Source: Planctomycetota bacterium
Lineage (GTDB): Bacteria; Planctomycetota; Phycisphaerae; SM23-33
NCBI GenBank assembly: GCA_024275995.1
Contig: JAJRYB010000046.1
Coordinates: 1 to 58,746 of the forward strand
DNA: 58,746 nucleotides
Direction of reading: 5' to 3'
In this document: positions 1 through 7,965 of the stretch, piece by piece
Numbering within the stretch: position 1 is the stretch's first letter
Layout of the letters: the number at the start of each line of letters is the position of its first letter
Position numbers and translations under genes: made by a program
The notes under the pieces: generated by a model
Databases searched by the model: none
Told to the model about the DNA's origin: nothing
The model's input: the letters and a program-made list of their open reading frames with translations, nothing else

Positions 1-722
1 GTGACGATCCACGGGCGCTCCAGATCGAGCAGTGCGACCCCCAGACGGTAAATCCGACCGTTGCACAGAGGCGTCGTTCCGTGATAGATCACCAGCCACC
101 CTTCATCCGTTCTGACCGGAGTGGCGCCGGGTCCGATCTTGCCTCTGTCCCAGTGGAATTGCCGACTTTCCATAATACATCGGGGACGCCCCCAGTGGAT
201 CAGATCGGGCGATTCCTGCAGCCAGACGTGTCCGGCGTCGTGTTGGAACGGCCTGTCCAGCCGGTAGTAAAGCCCGTCAATTTTGTCCGGGAACAGAACC
301 AGGTTGCGGTTCTCCGGCTCGGCTACACAACCCATCCGCTGGAAGGATACAAAATCCTGCGTTGCCGCTATGGCGACCTGGCAGCCGTACTTATTTTCGG
401 CAGCGTAGGTTATGTAGAACGTTGCGTCGATCTCCACAACCCGCGGGTCGTAGATTGCCTGTTCATAGTGCGCCTGCTCATCGTTTTCCGGCTGCAGAAT
501 CCTCTCCGGCCGGACGTCAAAATGCAGTCCGTCCTCGGAGTCGGCGATTCGAATGGATTGCAGGCCGGACCGCTCCTCGACCCGGAGCAGCGCCTTGTAC
601 CCATCGGCATACCTGAACACCGACGAATTGAAAACGCTGTTACACCCGCCCGGTATGTCGGCGCAATCTTCCTTGGTGAGAATCGGGTTGCCTTCGTATC
701 GTTTGAGTATGTCGTAGTCCAT
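1..722 (-). CDS. GH130 family glycoside phosphorylase/hydrolase, C-terminus cut by window edge
   Basis: The reading frame starts at the ATG at 722 and runs off the left edge, leaving about 240 residues. GH130 enzymes phosphorolyse or hydrolyse beta-mannosides and related linkages on a five-bladed beta-propeller. Visible family features are NPILT near the N-terminus, YDPRVVEIDATFYITYAA near residue 85, NRNLVLFPDKIDG, and WDRGKIGPGATPV followed by GWLVIYHG. No signal peptide is visible, so a cytoplasmic role is likely. It lies 10 bases downstream of another leftward gene, so the two are probably co-transcribed. GH43 is the main alternative, but the KIGPGATP and YHG signatures favour GH130. The exact substrate cannot be told. 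Confidence 0.82.
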   Translation of the reverse strand, partial: MDYDILKRYEGNPILTKEDCADIPGGCNSVFNSSVFRYADGYKALLRVEERSGLQSIRIADSEDGLHFDVRPERILQPENDEQAHYEQAIYDPRVVEIDATFYITYAAENKYGCQVAIAATQDFVSFQRMGCVAEPENRNLVLFPDKIDGLYYRLDRPFQHDAGHVWLQESPDLIHWGRPRCIMESRQFHWDRGKIGPGATPVRTDEGWLVIYHGTTPLCNGRIYRLGVALLDLERPWIV

Positions 723-732
723 TGCGCCCGAA

Positions 733-1743
733 TTACTCCTCGTACTGTTTGTGAAATTGCCCGGGAACCCAGTCCCATGGTCCCATGCCCTTGTTGATGA
801 TGTTTTCCATCTTGAGCACGCGATAGTGCTCGAAACCGATGCACATGAGCGCGTGTGGATCAAGTATTCCGGTCCACGATCTGTCGTCACGGCCCGGCAG
901 GCCTTCCGCGTACAACGTGGCGTCGGCAGCATGGTCCACGTCGGACATGCCGTACTCCTGCAGCGCCCTTGCAATAACTCTGGCAGCGTCCGACAGGTCA
1001 AACCGATCCAGATCCAGATCCGGGTCAAGTTGCAGGATACAACCTTCCGGGAAACCGTCGCCTTTCATCCATCCGTCGGTCCAGCATGCCGGAGGATGGA
1101 TGAACTGCTGAAAGGCGTTGTACATGGTGGCGAAGGCGAGCTTGTGCTCGATTTTTCCGGATAGTATTTCGTCATACATTATCAGGCCGGCAATGGCTGG
1201 TACTCCCGACGCCCGGCTGGGGCCGTACATGTGGATACTCTCGCCATTGTGGACAGGAAAGGACTCCTTGGGAAATACTCCGGGCCCGTCCAGGCGATAG
1301 GACATGCCGGAATTGGCCTCCCATTGCCCCTCCGAATTTTTTGTGGCGCCCCACATGTCCCACGCGAGTCCGGCTTCCAGGTCGATGATGGCGACATGGG
1401 CGTCATTTTCCGGATCAGGCTCGGCCTTTCCGGGAATCGGCACCCCATCGGCGAAATCGGGATAATGCCCGAACCAATGATCCGGGTGGAGGTGTTCAGT
1501 GCTGTACGATGCTTTACTCTTGCCCGCAATACTGGTGGTGATTCGCCGGGCAACCTTCTGCCTGGACCTGTCAGTTTCCGCTTCATAGATCGGCACCGTC
1601 CATTTGTGAACATTGATGCCGAAACCGGTGTATCTGTCGTCCTGCTGCAACAGCGAAATCAGATGATCGCTTCTGGGATCCGTTTCCACGCCGGTCTCGA
1701 TCGGCGTATTCCAGTAACTGTTATCGTCGAAAAAACGCTTCAT
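733..1743 (-). CDS. Conserved protein of unknown function upstream of GH130 gene
   Basis: This is a 336-residue protein with no signal peptide or membrane segment. I chose the ATG at 1743 because AGGAG lies 10 bases before it and the protein then opens MKRFFDDNSYWNTPIE. The open frame continues further upstream with unconvincing sequence. The central part (DAHVAIIDLEAGLAWDMWGA, then PSRASGVPAIAGLIMYDEI and IEHKLAFATMYNAFQQFIHP) resembles uncharacterised, often secreted, proteins of actinobacteria that I recall only as hypothetical. No catalytic motif is evident. Close coupling to the GH130 gene suggests a role in glycan handling, but this is inference from position only. Confidence 0.72.
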   Translation of the reverse strand: MKRFFDDNSYWNTPIETGVETDPRSDHLISLLQQDDRYTGFGINVHKWTVPIYEAETDRSRQKVARRITTSIAGKSKASYSTEHLHPDHWFGHYPDFADGVPIPGKAEPDPENDAHVAIIDLEAGLAWDMWGATKNSEGQWEANSGMSYRLDGPGVFPKESFPVHNGESIHMYGPSRASGVPAIAGLIMYDEILSGKIEHKLAFATMYNAFQQFIHPPACWTDGWMKGDGFPEGCILQLDPDLDLDRFDLSDAARVIARALQEYGMSDVDHAADATLYAEGLPGRDDRSWTGILDPHALMCIGFEHYRVLKMENIINKGMGPWDWVPGQFHKQYEE

Positions 1744-2084
1744 AATACGAGCCGCTCCTTCATCCCGATCGCCACCATCGATAAACCCGCCGCACACCCG
1801 GCACGACCTGTCCCAGGCGCCGACACTCGAACTTCCCCCTATCCTACCGTAACTTGATATCTTGTGCGTTTGATCAGGCCGTGATAGAATATTGCACATC
1901 GCAACGGGCTTTCGAATGGCGCCCGGATACGATAAGCCTGTCTCATGTTCGATATAATGTCATCGCTATTCTGAACGCACATATCGCCTGAACCTGTTAC
2001 TTTTGCCCTCTTCTTACATGATGGGATGCCAACAATAACCTCCGCTGAACGCAATCCGTTCGTCAGCAGACAGGACGCTCGCCG
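1744..2084. other. Divergent intergenic region, 341 bases
   Basis: This spacer separates the leftward gene starting at 1743 from the rightward sulfatase starting at 2085. Both promoters should lie here. A TATAAT at 1953-1958 on the plus strand is the best -10 candidate for the sulfatase, but I see no good -35 seventeen bases before it. No RNA gene or repeat was recognised. Confidence 0.4.
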
Positions 2085-3572
2085 TTGAAACCGAACATTC
2101 TGTTCATCATGGCCGACCAGCTCAGGGCAGATGCCCTGGGTTGTTACGGGAACCATTTCTGTCGGACCCCCAACGTGGACGCGCTCGCCGAGAGCGGGGT
2201 TCTTTTCGAAAACGCCTTTACGCCAAACCCGATTTGCGTCCCGGCGCGCGCAAGCATCACCACGGGCAACTATTCGCACACAGCCACCGAATGTAAGGAT
2301 AATTCCGGCCTCATACATGACGACCAGCCAAAACTCGCGGAGCATTTCGCCTCGTCCGGATACAAGACCTACGCCTGTGGGAAACTGCACTACTGCCCGT
2401 ATTCGCCTCCGGACAAACCCAGACTCGTTCACGGATTCGACGTGTGGGACTCGTCCGAGTCCGGGCGCATCCTCAGCCAGTTCGACCCGCAGGGCAGACA
2501 GACCGGTATCGAGGACTACTTCGACTACCTGGCCGAGGTCGGCTGGCGTGGATTCAGCCGGGCGCACGGAATCGGTAATAACGACGTCCGACCATGCCGC
2601 TCTCCACTGCCCGCCGAGCACAACGTGGACGCCTGGGTCGCCACCCGCACAATCGCCCGCCTCCAGGAGCACACCGCCCGACGCGCGGACAGCCCGTTCC
2701 TGATATTCTGCAGCTTCCCCAAGCCGCACTCTCCGTACGACCCGCCCGGCGAGTATGCGACAATGTACAATCCGCTCGACGTGCCTCCTCCGGTGGGCGA
2801 CGAGTCGTCGCTCGCCGACCGCAATCCCTGCATTGACATCACGCGCGTTTCACGAGCGCACGATTCGCTCAGCCCAGAGGCACGACGGGTCATCAAGGCA
2901 TACTACTACGGGCTGATCAGCTTCCAGGACGCACAGGTCGGCCGGGTTATGAATGCCCTGGAAAAGGCCGGCGTCGCGGACAACACCATCGTCGTTTACA
3001 CGGCCGATCACGGCGACCTGATGGGCGACTTCGGAACATACTTCAAGTGCTGCTTCCTTCAGGGCTCGGTGCGCGTGCCCCTGATCATCTCGGCGCCGGG
3101 CGTTTCCGGCGGCGAGCGGCGAGGGCATCTCGCCGGACTGCAGGACATCCTGCCGACTTTGGCGGAACTGGCGGGATGCCCGCTGGACCGGCAGGTTCAC
3201 GGGATTGATCTGACGAACGTTCTGCGCGATCGGAACTCCTCCACGCGAGAATTGTTTTACTCTCAGTGCTTCGATCCGCCCAGGCAGTCGGCGATGGTTA
3301 CCGACGGCAGGTGGAAATACTGCTTCGCCGAGCGCGGGCCAACAGAGGAACTCTACGACCTGCAAACGGACCCCGACGAGCTGGTGAACCTTACCGCCGG
3401 AGGTGGCGCCGACAAACTGCTCCAGCCCTGGCGGGAAAAATTGATCGCCGAAGCCCTGCGCATCGGCGACGACGGAATCGTCGGCAGTGACGGAAAGCTC
3501 GTCTCGGCTGAGTTCGACCGAACGAAAATAGCCGACCTGCCGGTAGAAGGCATGGGATGGCGATGGTACTGA
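2085..3572 (+). CDS. Type I sulfatase (formylglycine-dependent)
   Basis: A 495-residue arylsulfatase-like enzyme of the alkaline phosphatase superfamily, which removes sulfate esters from glycans. The start is TTG at 2085 (protein MKPNILFIMADQLRADALG) with AGGA about ten bases before it. The modification motif C-V-P-A-R begins at Cys51 in NPICVPARASITTG, so an FGE enzyme encoded elsewhere is needed for activity. Metal-site residues are visible in MADQLRADALG and in IVVYTADHGDLMGDFG near residue 305. The C-terminal KYCFAERGPTEELYDLQTDPDELVNL is the usual sulfatase C-subdomain. No export signal is visible at the chosen start, which is unusual for a planctomycete sulfatase, so the enzyme may act in the cytoplasm on imported oligosaccharides. 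Confidence 0.93.
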   Translation: MKPNILFIMADQLRADALGCYGNHFCRTPNVDALAESGVLFENAFTPNPICVPARASITTGNYSHTATECKDNSGLIHDDQPKLAEHFASSGYKTYACGKLHYCPYSPPDKPRLVHGFDVWDSSESGRILSQFDPQGRQTGIEDYFDYLAEVGWRGFSRAHGIGNNDVRPCRSPLPAEHNVDAWVATRTIARLQEHTARRADSPFLIFCSFPKPHSPYDPPGEYATMYNPLDVPPPVGDESSLADRNPCIDITRVSRAHDSLSPEARRVIKAYYYGLISFQDAQVGRVMNALEKAGVADNTIVVYTADHGDLMGDFGTYFKCCFLQGSVRVPLIISAPGVSGGERRGHLAGLQDILPTLAELAGCPLDRQVHGIDLTNVLRDRNSSTRELFYSQCFDPPRQSAMVTDGRWKYCFAERGPTEELYDLQTDPDELVNLTAGGGADKLLQPWREKLIAEALRIGDDGIVGSDGKLVSAEFDRTKIADLPVEGMGWRWY

Positions 3573-3676
3573 CTGGCTTGTTTGAATCGCCAATGGTGGA
3601 GACGACCTTCCTCCGCCATCCGACGCGATTGACTCCGGCGAAGGTCAAGGCTCTCCCACAGAAAAGAGGGTGTGTT

Positions 3677-5446
3677 ATGGCTTTACGCAGGCTGGATCAG
3701 GCTGGACTCAGGAAGCGAAGGCATATTAATTTCGTGCTTGCGATGGTGGTGTTGCTGGCGTTGGTTTCAGTCGGACCGACCGTGGCCCAGGCTGAAGGCG
3801 AAGGAGACTCCAAGGCGCCTGCGGCGCGCAAAACACTCCCCAACCGCTGGTTCTACGTGAACGAGTGGCTGAAGGACGACGCCTCGGTGGCACGGGTGCG
3901 GGAATTGGTCGATATCGCCGCGGCGCACGGCCTGAATGGAATGGTGTTCGCCTGCGGGATGGACGCCATCGCCGTCTGGCCCGAAGGCCGCATCGCGAAG
4001 CTCAAGCAGGTCGACGCCTACTGTCGTAAGAAAGGTATCGACCTGATCCCCCTGTTTCTCTCGGCCGGCTACGGTCACGGCGTGAGCAAGCAGGATCCGA
4101 ACCTCGTCGCGGGGCTTCCGATCAACGACGTGCTTTTCGAAGTAAAGGACGGCGTAGCTCAAGTCGTTCCGGACAGGCCCATAACGGTGGAGGACGGCGG
4201 GTTCGAGAACGCCGTAAACCACAAGGCCAAGGGCTTCTCCATGCAGGATTCCCCCGGCAGCAGCACGGTTATCGACACGCGCGTCGCCAAGGAAGGAAAG
4301 GCGTCGCTGCGGTTCAACCTGAGCAAGAGGGAACGCCTGGCCATCCGTCTCGACAAGCAGAGAAAGCACTACGTCCTGCGATTCTGGATTCGAGGAACCG
4401 GGCCGAAGAAACTGCGCCTGGACGTCTGCGTGTACGACGGTAACAAGCAGCGAAAGGTCATACCCATTCCTCTTGTGGACGGGGCCGACTGGAAGAAAAT
4501 CGAAATTTCCATCTGCACGCTGGGGATGAACACGACCGTCTTTCTCGGCTCGTGGGGGCAGGACTCCGGAAGGGTCTGGATCGACGGCGTCGAGATGTTC
4601 GAGCCGGGTCTGCTCAACGTCCTCCGCAGGTCCGGCACGCCGGTGACGGTCAAGAACAAGGAAACCGGCGAACTCTACGTGGAAGGAAAAGACTTCGAGC
4701 CGATCGCCGATCCGAACCTGGACCCGGCTGGGCGTGTCCACCCCGCCGCACCTGTAAAGATCATCCCCGCAGGACGGATCGAGGACGGAGAGAAACTCCT
4801 GGTGAGCTATTACACGCCTGTCATGCTCAGGAAGCTCCAACCGATCCTCTGCCTGTCCGAGCCTAAGGTCTACGAGATATGGCGAAAGGCAATCCGCAAG
4901 GTCAACGACGCCATCGGACCAAAAAAATGGTTTCTCGACATGGATGAGATCCGCGGCGGGGGAACCTGCCACACCTGCTGGAGCCGCAAGAAGCCCAACG
5001 GTCTTCCGGTAAGTCCCGGTGAAATGCTGGGCGAGTGCGTCACCCGCCAGGTATCCATGATCCGCGAGGTGTGCCCCAAGGCGGAAATCGCCATATGGGG
5101 CGACATGTTCGACCCGAACCACAACGCCAAGTCGTTCTACTACACCGCGCCGGGCGGATTTTCGGGCAGTTTTCAGCACGTTCCGAAGGACCTGATAATG
5201 GTCCCGTGGAACCTGAAAATCGCCGAAAAAAGCCTGAAGCATTTTTCCAGCCGGGGCTTTCGCACGCTCGGCGGAGCGTACTACGACAAGTCCAACCTGG
5301 ACGGATGCAAGGCGTGGCTGAGGTTGCTCGACAAGACGCCGAGCGCCATAGGAATCATGTACACTACCTGGTATCGCAATTATAAATTATTGGGCGCTTT
5401 CGGAGATTTGGTGAGGGGTTCACAAGCCCAAAGCGATGGGCGATAA
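3677..5446 (+). CDS. Secreted TIM-barrel glycosidase-like protein with central carbohydrate-binding insert
   Basis: This 589-residue protein starts at the ATG at 3677, preceded by AGAGGG. The same frame is open upstream into the sulfatase gene but without a credible start. Residues 1-35 form a signal peptide (basic n-region RKRRH, then VLAMVVLLALVSVGPTVAQA). The next part (YVNEWLKDDASVARVRELVDIAAAHGLNGM) looks like the start of a TIM barrel. A beta-sandwich-like insert near residues 165-300 (VEDGGFENA to VWIDGVEMFEPG) resembles a carbohydrate-binding module. The barrel seems to resume with KKWFLDMDEIRGGGTCHTCW and AIWGDMFDPNHN. The Asp-Glu pair in DMDEIR could be catalytic, by analogy with GH20-like folds. 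The family is not certain. It follows a sulfatase and may act on the same polymer. Confidence 0.72.
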   Translation: MALRRLDQAGLRKRRHINFVLAMVVLLALVSVGPTVAQAEGEGDSKAPAARKTLPNRWFYVNEWLKDDASVARVRELVDIAAAHGLNGMVFACGMDAIAVWPEGRIAKLKQVDAYCRKKGIDLIPLFLSAGYGHGVSKQDPNLVAGLPINDVLFEVKDGVAQVVPDRPITVEDGGFENAVNHKAKGFSMQDSPGSSTVIDTRVAKEGKASLRFNLSKRERLAIRLDKQRKHYVLRFWIRGTGPKKLRLDVCVYDGNKQRKVIPIPLVDGADWKKIEISICTLGMNTTVFLGSWGQDSGRVWIDGVEMFEPGLLNVLRRSGTPVTVKNKETGELYVEGKDFEPIADPNLDPAGRVHPAAPVKIIPAGRIEDGEKLLVSYYTPVMLRKLQPILCLSEPKVYEIWRKAIRKVNDAIGPKKWFLDMDEIRGGGTCHTCWSRKKPNGLPVSPGEMLGECVTRQVSMIREVCPKAEIAIWGDMFDPNHNAKSFYYTAPGGFSGSFQHVPKDLIMVPWNLKIAEKSLKHFSSRGFRTLGGAYYDKSNLDGCKAWLRLLDKTPSAIGIMYTTWYRNYKLLGAFGDLVRGSQAQSDGR

Positions 5447-5696
5447 GGGACCCCTATACAAAGTTCCTCCCGCGCAATATGTTTATAGATAGTAAGTTAC
5501 GATGAAACAAAGCCGGGACGGACCGGTATCCGCAGGCAGCGGGACATTACAAAACGGACGCCGGGTCGATGTTTGAAATAATATCAAAACTCAATCGAAC
5601 GACGATTCCACCCACTCGTGGTAGTATCCGAATCGTCGTGATCGCACGGGGCGATCGGAAATCAGGACAACATTCCTTTTCTTGGAGGCAGCAAAG

Positions 5697-6929
5697 ATGA
5701 GAAACATGAAACTTCTGGCAGTTATGGTTGCGGTACTGGGATTGGCATTTACCGTGCAAGCGGCCGACTACAAGGTCGGTGCGGGGCAGGCGTACGCCAC
5801 AGTGCAGGCGGGACTCAACGCCGCACTCGGCAACGCGAGCGGCACTCACACCGTCACCATTATGGACTCGGCGGTCTACGATGAGTACATAATGGTAAAT
5901 AGCGGCGTCGGCAGCACCGGTGTCAGTATCACCGTAGCGCCGGACGCCGGGCAAACCCCCACCATCTACGGCGCACGATTCAATGGCGGCAAAGCAAACA
6001 TTACCTTCGATGGTCTGATCGTCGACGGGAATCTGCGCACTGGTGGAAGCCGGCAGGCGTATCTGCTGTACATGCGATACGGCAAGGATGGAACCACCAA
6101 CACGTTCCGGAACCTGACCGTCAAGGGCACGGGAAGTCAAAGAAGTGGAGTCATCTACACCGTCGGCACAGGCGGTAGTTTTGTGATGGAGGGAAACACG
6201 TTCGAAGCCGACAGCGTCAGCGTACAGAGCAAAGGTATTAAAAGCGGCTATAGCTCCGGTGATAACGATGCAATGGGCAGCATCGTAATCAAGAACAATA
6301 CCTTCAGCGGCAGTGACTTATACGGTGTCGATGCCGACACGTGGAAGGCTGGGAAGGGCCCCATTACGGTCAACAACAACATCTTCAACGGCATGGCAAA
6401 CGCCGGTATCTATCGCCGGGATGCCGAGGCGTTGACGACCTTGACCATTGAGAACAACACGTTCTACAAGTGTGGCGGTCCCACCAGTTATCTGGACGGT
6501 GCGATTCTGTTCCGTGACTCCACCACGACGTTTGGCCCGACGGTTCTGGACAACCTCATCGTAGGTGATGGTGCGGCTGTGTACGAAGGTCTTAATGCCT
6601 ACACCACCGCAATTACGGACATCGACGCCGACTACAACGGTTTCTCCAACCTCTCCGACGGCGCGAACAAGGTTCTGTACGCGAGTGGTTGGAAGACTTT
6701 GGCGGAGTTGAATGCCTATGCCAGTGCGGGGAACAATATCCTCAACGACACCGACCCGTTCGTTGATGCAGCCAACGGCGACTTCCGCCTGACGGCGAGT
6801 AGTTGGGCGAACAATGCTGCTTCTGACGGCGAGTTCATCGGCGCACTGGCGCCCGTTCCCGAGCCGGCGACGATGGCGCTGCTGGCCATCGGCGGCGTGG
6901 GAGTCCTGCTGAGACGACGCCGGAGATAA
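5697..6929 (+). CDS. PEP-CTERM protein with right-handed parallel beta-helix
   Basis: The 410-residue product starts at the ATG at 5697, eight bases after GGAGG at 5684-5688. It has a signal peptide (MRNMKLLAVMVAVLGLAFTVQAA). Repeated Asn- and Thr-rich turns such as VIKNNTFSGSDLYG, VNNNIFNGMANAG and IENNTFYKCGG indicate a parallel beta-helix of the pectate-lyase type. The C-terminus VPEPATMALLAIGGVGVLLRRRRR is a classic PEP-CTERM anchor: PEP motif, hydrophobic stretch, arginine tail. It should be processed by an exosortase encoded elsewhere and delivered to the cell surface. The family includes glycan-binding and lyase-like proteins. No catalytic residues could be assigned. Confidence 0.87.
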   Translation: MRNMKLLAVMVAVLGLAFTVQAADYKVGAGQAYATVQAGLNAALGNASGTHTVTIMDSAVYDEYIMVNSGVGSTGVSITVAPDAGQTPTIYGARFNGGKANITFDGLIVDGNLRTGGSRQAYLLYMRYGKDGTTNTFRNLTVKGTGSQRSGVIYTVGTGGSFVMEGNTFEADSVSVQSKGIKSGYSSGDNDAMGSIVIKNNTFSGSDLYGVDADTWKAGKGPITVNNNIFNGMANAGIYRRDAEALTTLTIENNTFYKCGGPTSYLDGAILFRDSTTTFGPTVLDNLIVGDGAAVYEGLNAYTTAITDIDADYNGFSNLSDGANKVLYASGWKTLAELNAYASAGNNILNDTDPFVDAANGDFRLTASSWANNAASDGEFIGALAPVPEPATMALLAIGGVGVLLRRRRR

Positions 6930-7089
6930 AGAGACTCTCCTTTGTTTGATGCAAAATGGGCTTATCGAAAGCGACACCAAGCCCGATAGACGACAGGAAA
7001 GGATGCTCGCGGGCTTCACGCCCGCGGGCGTCCCGACTTTGCCGGGGCGGGTTGCCCGGCGCCGGTTGAACGGAATCAGGGAAGTGAAA

Positions 7090-7962
7090 ATGACTCAAAG
7101 GCAATTCGACCACCCAGCCCTTCGACCAGGCTCAGGACAAGCCCTTCGCCACAGGTATCTTCGGCAGGCTCAATCAGCATTCACGCTTATCGAATTGCTC
7201 GTCGTGATAGCCATCATCGCGCTTCTCCTGTCTATCCTCACGCCGAGCATTTCACAGGCGAAGCGACTCGCTGAACGGGCAGTCTGTGCGAGCAACATGC
7301 GAGGCGTCGGGATAGGGATGGCTGTCTACCAGAGCGAAAACAACGAGTATTTCGTACACACGTCCGGCCTGTGGGGCCTGCTTGAAAGGGACGATGCCGA
7401 TGTGGTGCGCCCCGGATACATCGACGCGGGAAGCCTGGTATGCCCCACCGCCAGGCGAGAGAAGCTCGTATTCGACAGCTACGAGTGGCCTGGGAACGTA
7501 GCTGTCGAATCGTCGTATTGGTACTTCTGGCAGTTCCCGTTTGCCGGCGGCAAGGCGGATACCATGTCCAATAGTGAAGCAAACGCCGAGTGGGGAGATT
7601 ATCACAATCGTCCGGCGACGAAGATCTCCGAGGTGGTTTCACCGGGAAGCGCGATCTTCGCCGCGGAGGGAGCGCACAGGCGCGAGGCCTGGCAGTTCTG
7701 GGGCAGGGTCTGCGGCTACTACGTGGGCAACCCGTACCGGGGCGGAAGCGAATGGTGCCGCCCAGGAGACGCAAGCACAAGTGAAAACGATATCTTCTGG
7801 TATCACCAGATGAATCAGAACTTTCTGCACGTCGACGGGCACGTGGAATTGAAACCCTACTCATGGGCATTTCCGCGAGATCCGGCCCTCAACCCGAACT
7901 ACGACGATGCCCGCTGGCGAATGCACTTCCAACTGCGAGAGCCGGAGGATATGCCGGAGTAA
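7090..7962 (+). CDS. Type II secretion/pilin-like protein with prepilin N-terminal methylation site
   Basis: This 290-residue protein starts at the ATG at 7090, where the local sequence GGGAAGTGAAA could serve as ribosome binding site. The segment FTLIELLVVIAIIALLLSIL (about residues 32-51) is the prepilin peptidase site and N-terminal helix. The C-terminal NFLHVDGHVEL carries the H-x-DG signature common in planctomycete pilin-like proteins. The leader is unusually long because its segment HPALRPGSGQALR is encoded by a REP-like palindromic repeat (see the repeat entry). It sits between a PEP-CTERM gene and a sulfatase, with the sulfatase start only three bases after its stop. This supports co-expression with a polysaccharide locus. 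Its function is probably surface display, but that is inferred. Confidence 0.85.
   Translation: MTQRQFDHPALRPGSGQALRHRYLRQAQSAFTLIELLVVIAIIALLLSILTPSISQAKRLAERAVCASNMRGVGIGMAVYQSENNEYFVHTSGLWGLLERDDADVVRPGYIDAGSLVCPTARREKLVFDSYEWPGNVAVESSYWYFWQFPFAGGKADTMSNSEANAEWGDYHNRPATKISEVVSPGSAIFAAEGAHRREAWQFWGRVCGYYVGNPYRGGSEWCRPGDASTSENDIFWYHQMNQNFLHVDGHVELKPYSWAFPRDPALNPNYDDARWRMHFQLREPEDMPE
7117..7152. repeat. REP-like imperfect palindrome inside the prepilin leader
   Basis: The stretch reads CCCTTCGACCAGGCTCAGG followed by acaagcccttcgcc. It matches the widespread short interspersed element of the form CCTTCGAC-AGGCTCAGG that I recall from many bacterial genomes. Its two halves are partly complementary and could form a hairpin. 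Here it is translated in frame as part of the prepilin leader peptide. Confidence 0.55.
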
Positions 7963-7965
7963 CTC

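Noticed and set aside
1953-1958. TATAAT as a firm promoter for the first sulfatase
   Set aside because: No acceptable -35 at 16-18 bases; kept only as a remark.
3767-5242. Long frame on the minus strand opposite the secreted barrel gene
   Set aside because: Antisense shadow in GC-rich DNA; no start signal, and the plus strand encodes a protein with signal peptide and domain-like sequence.
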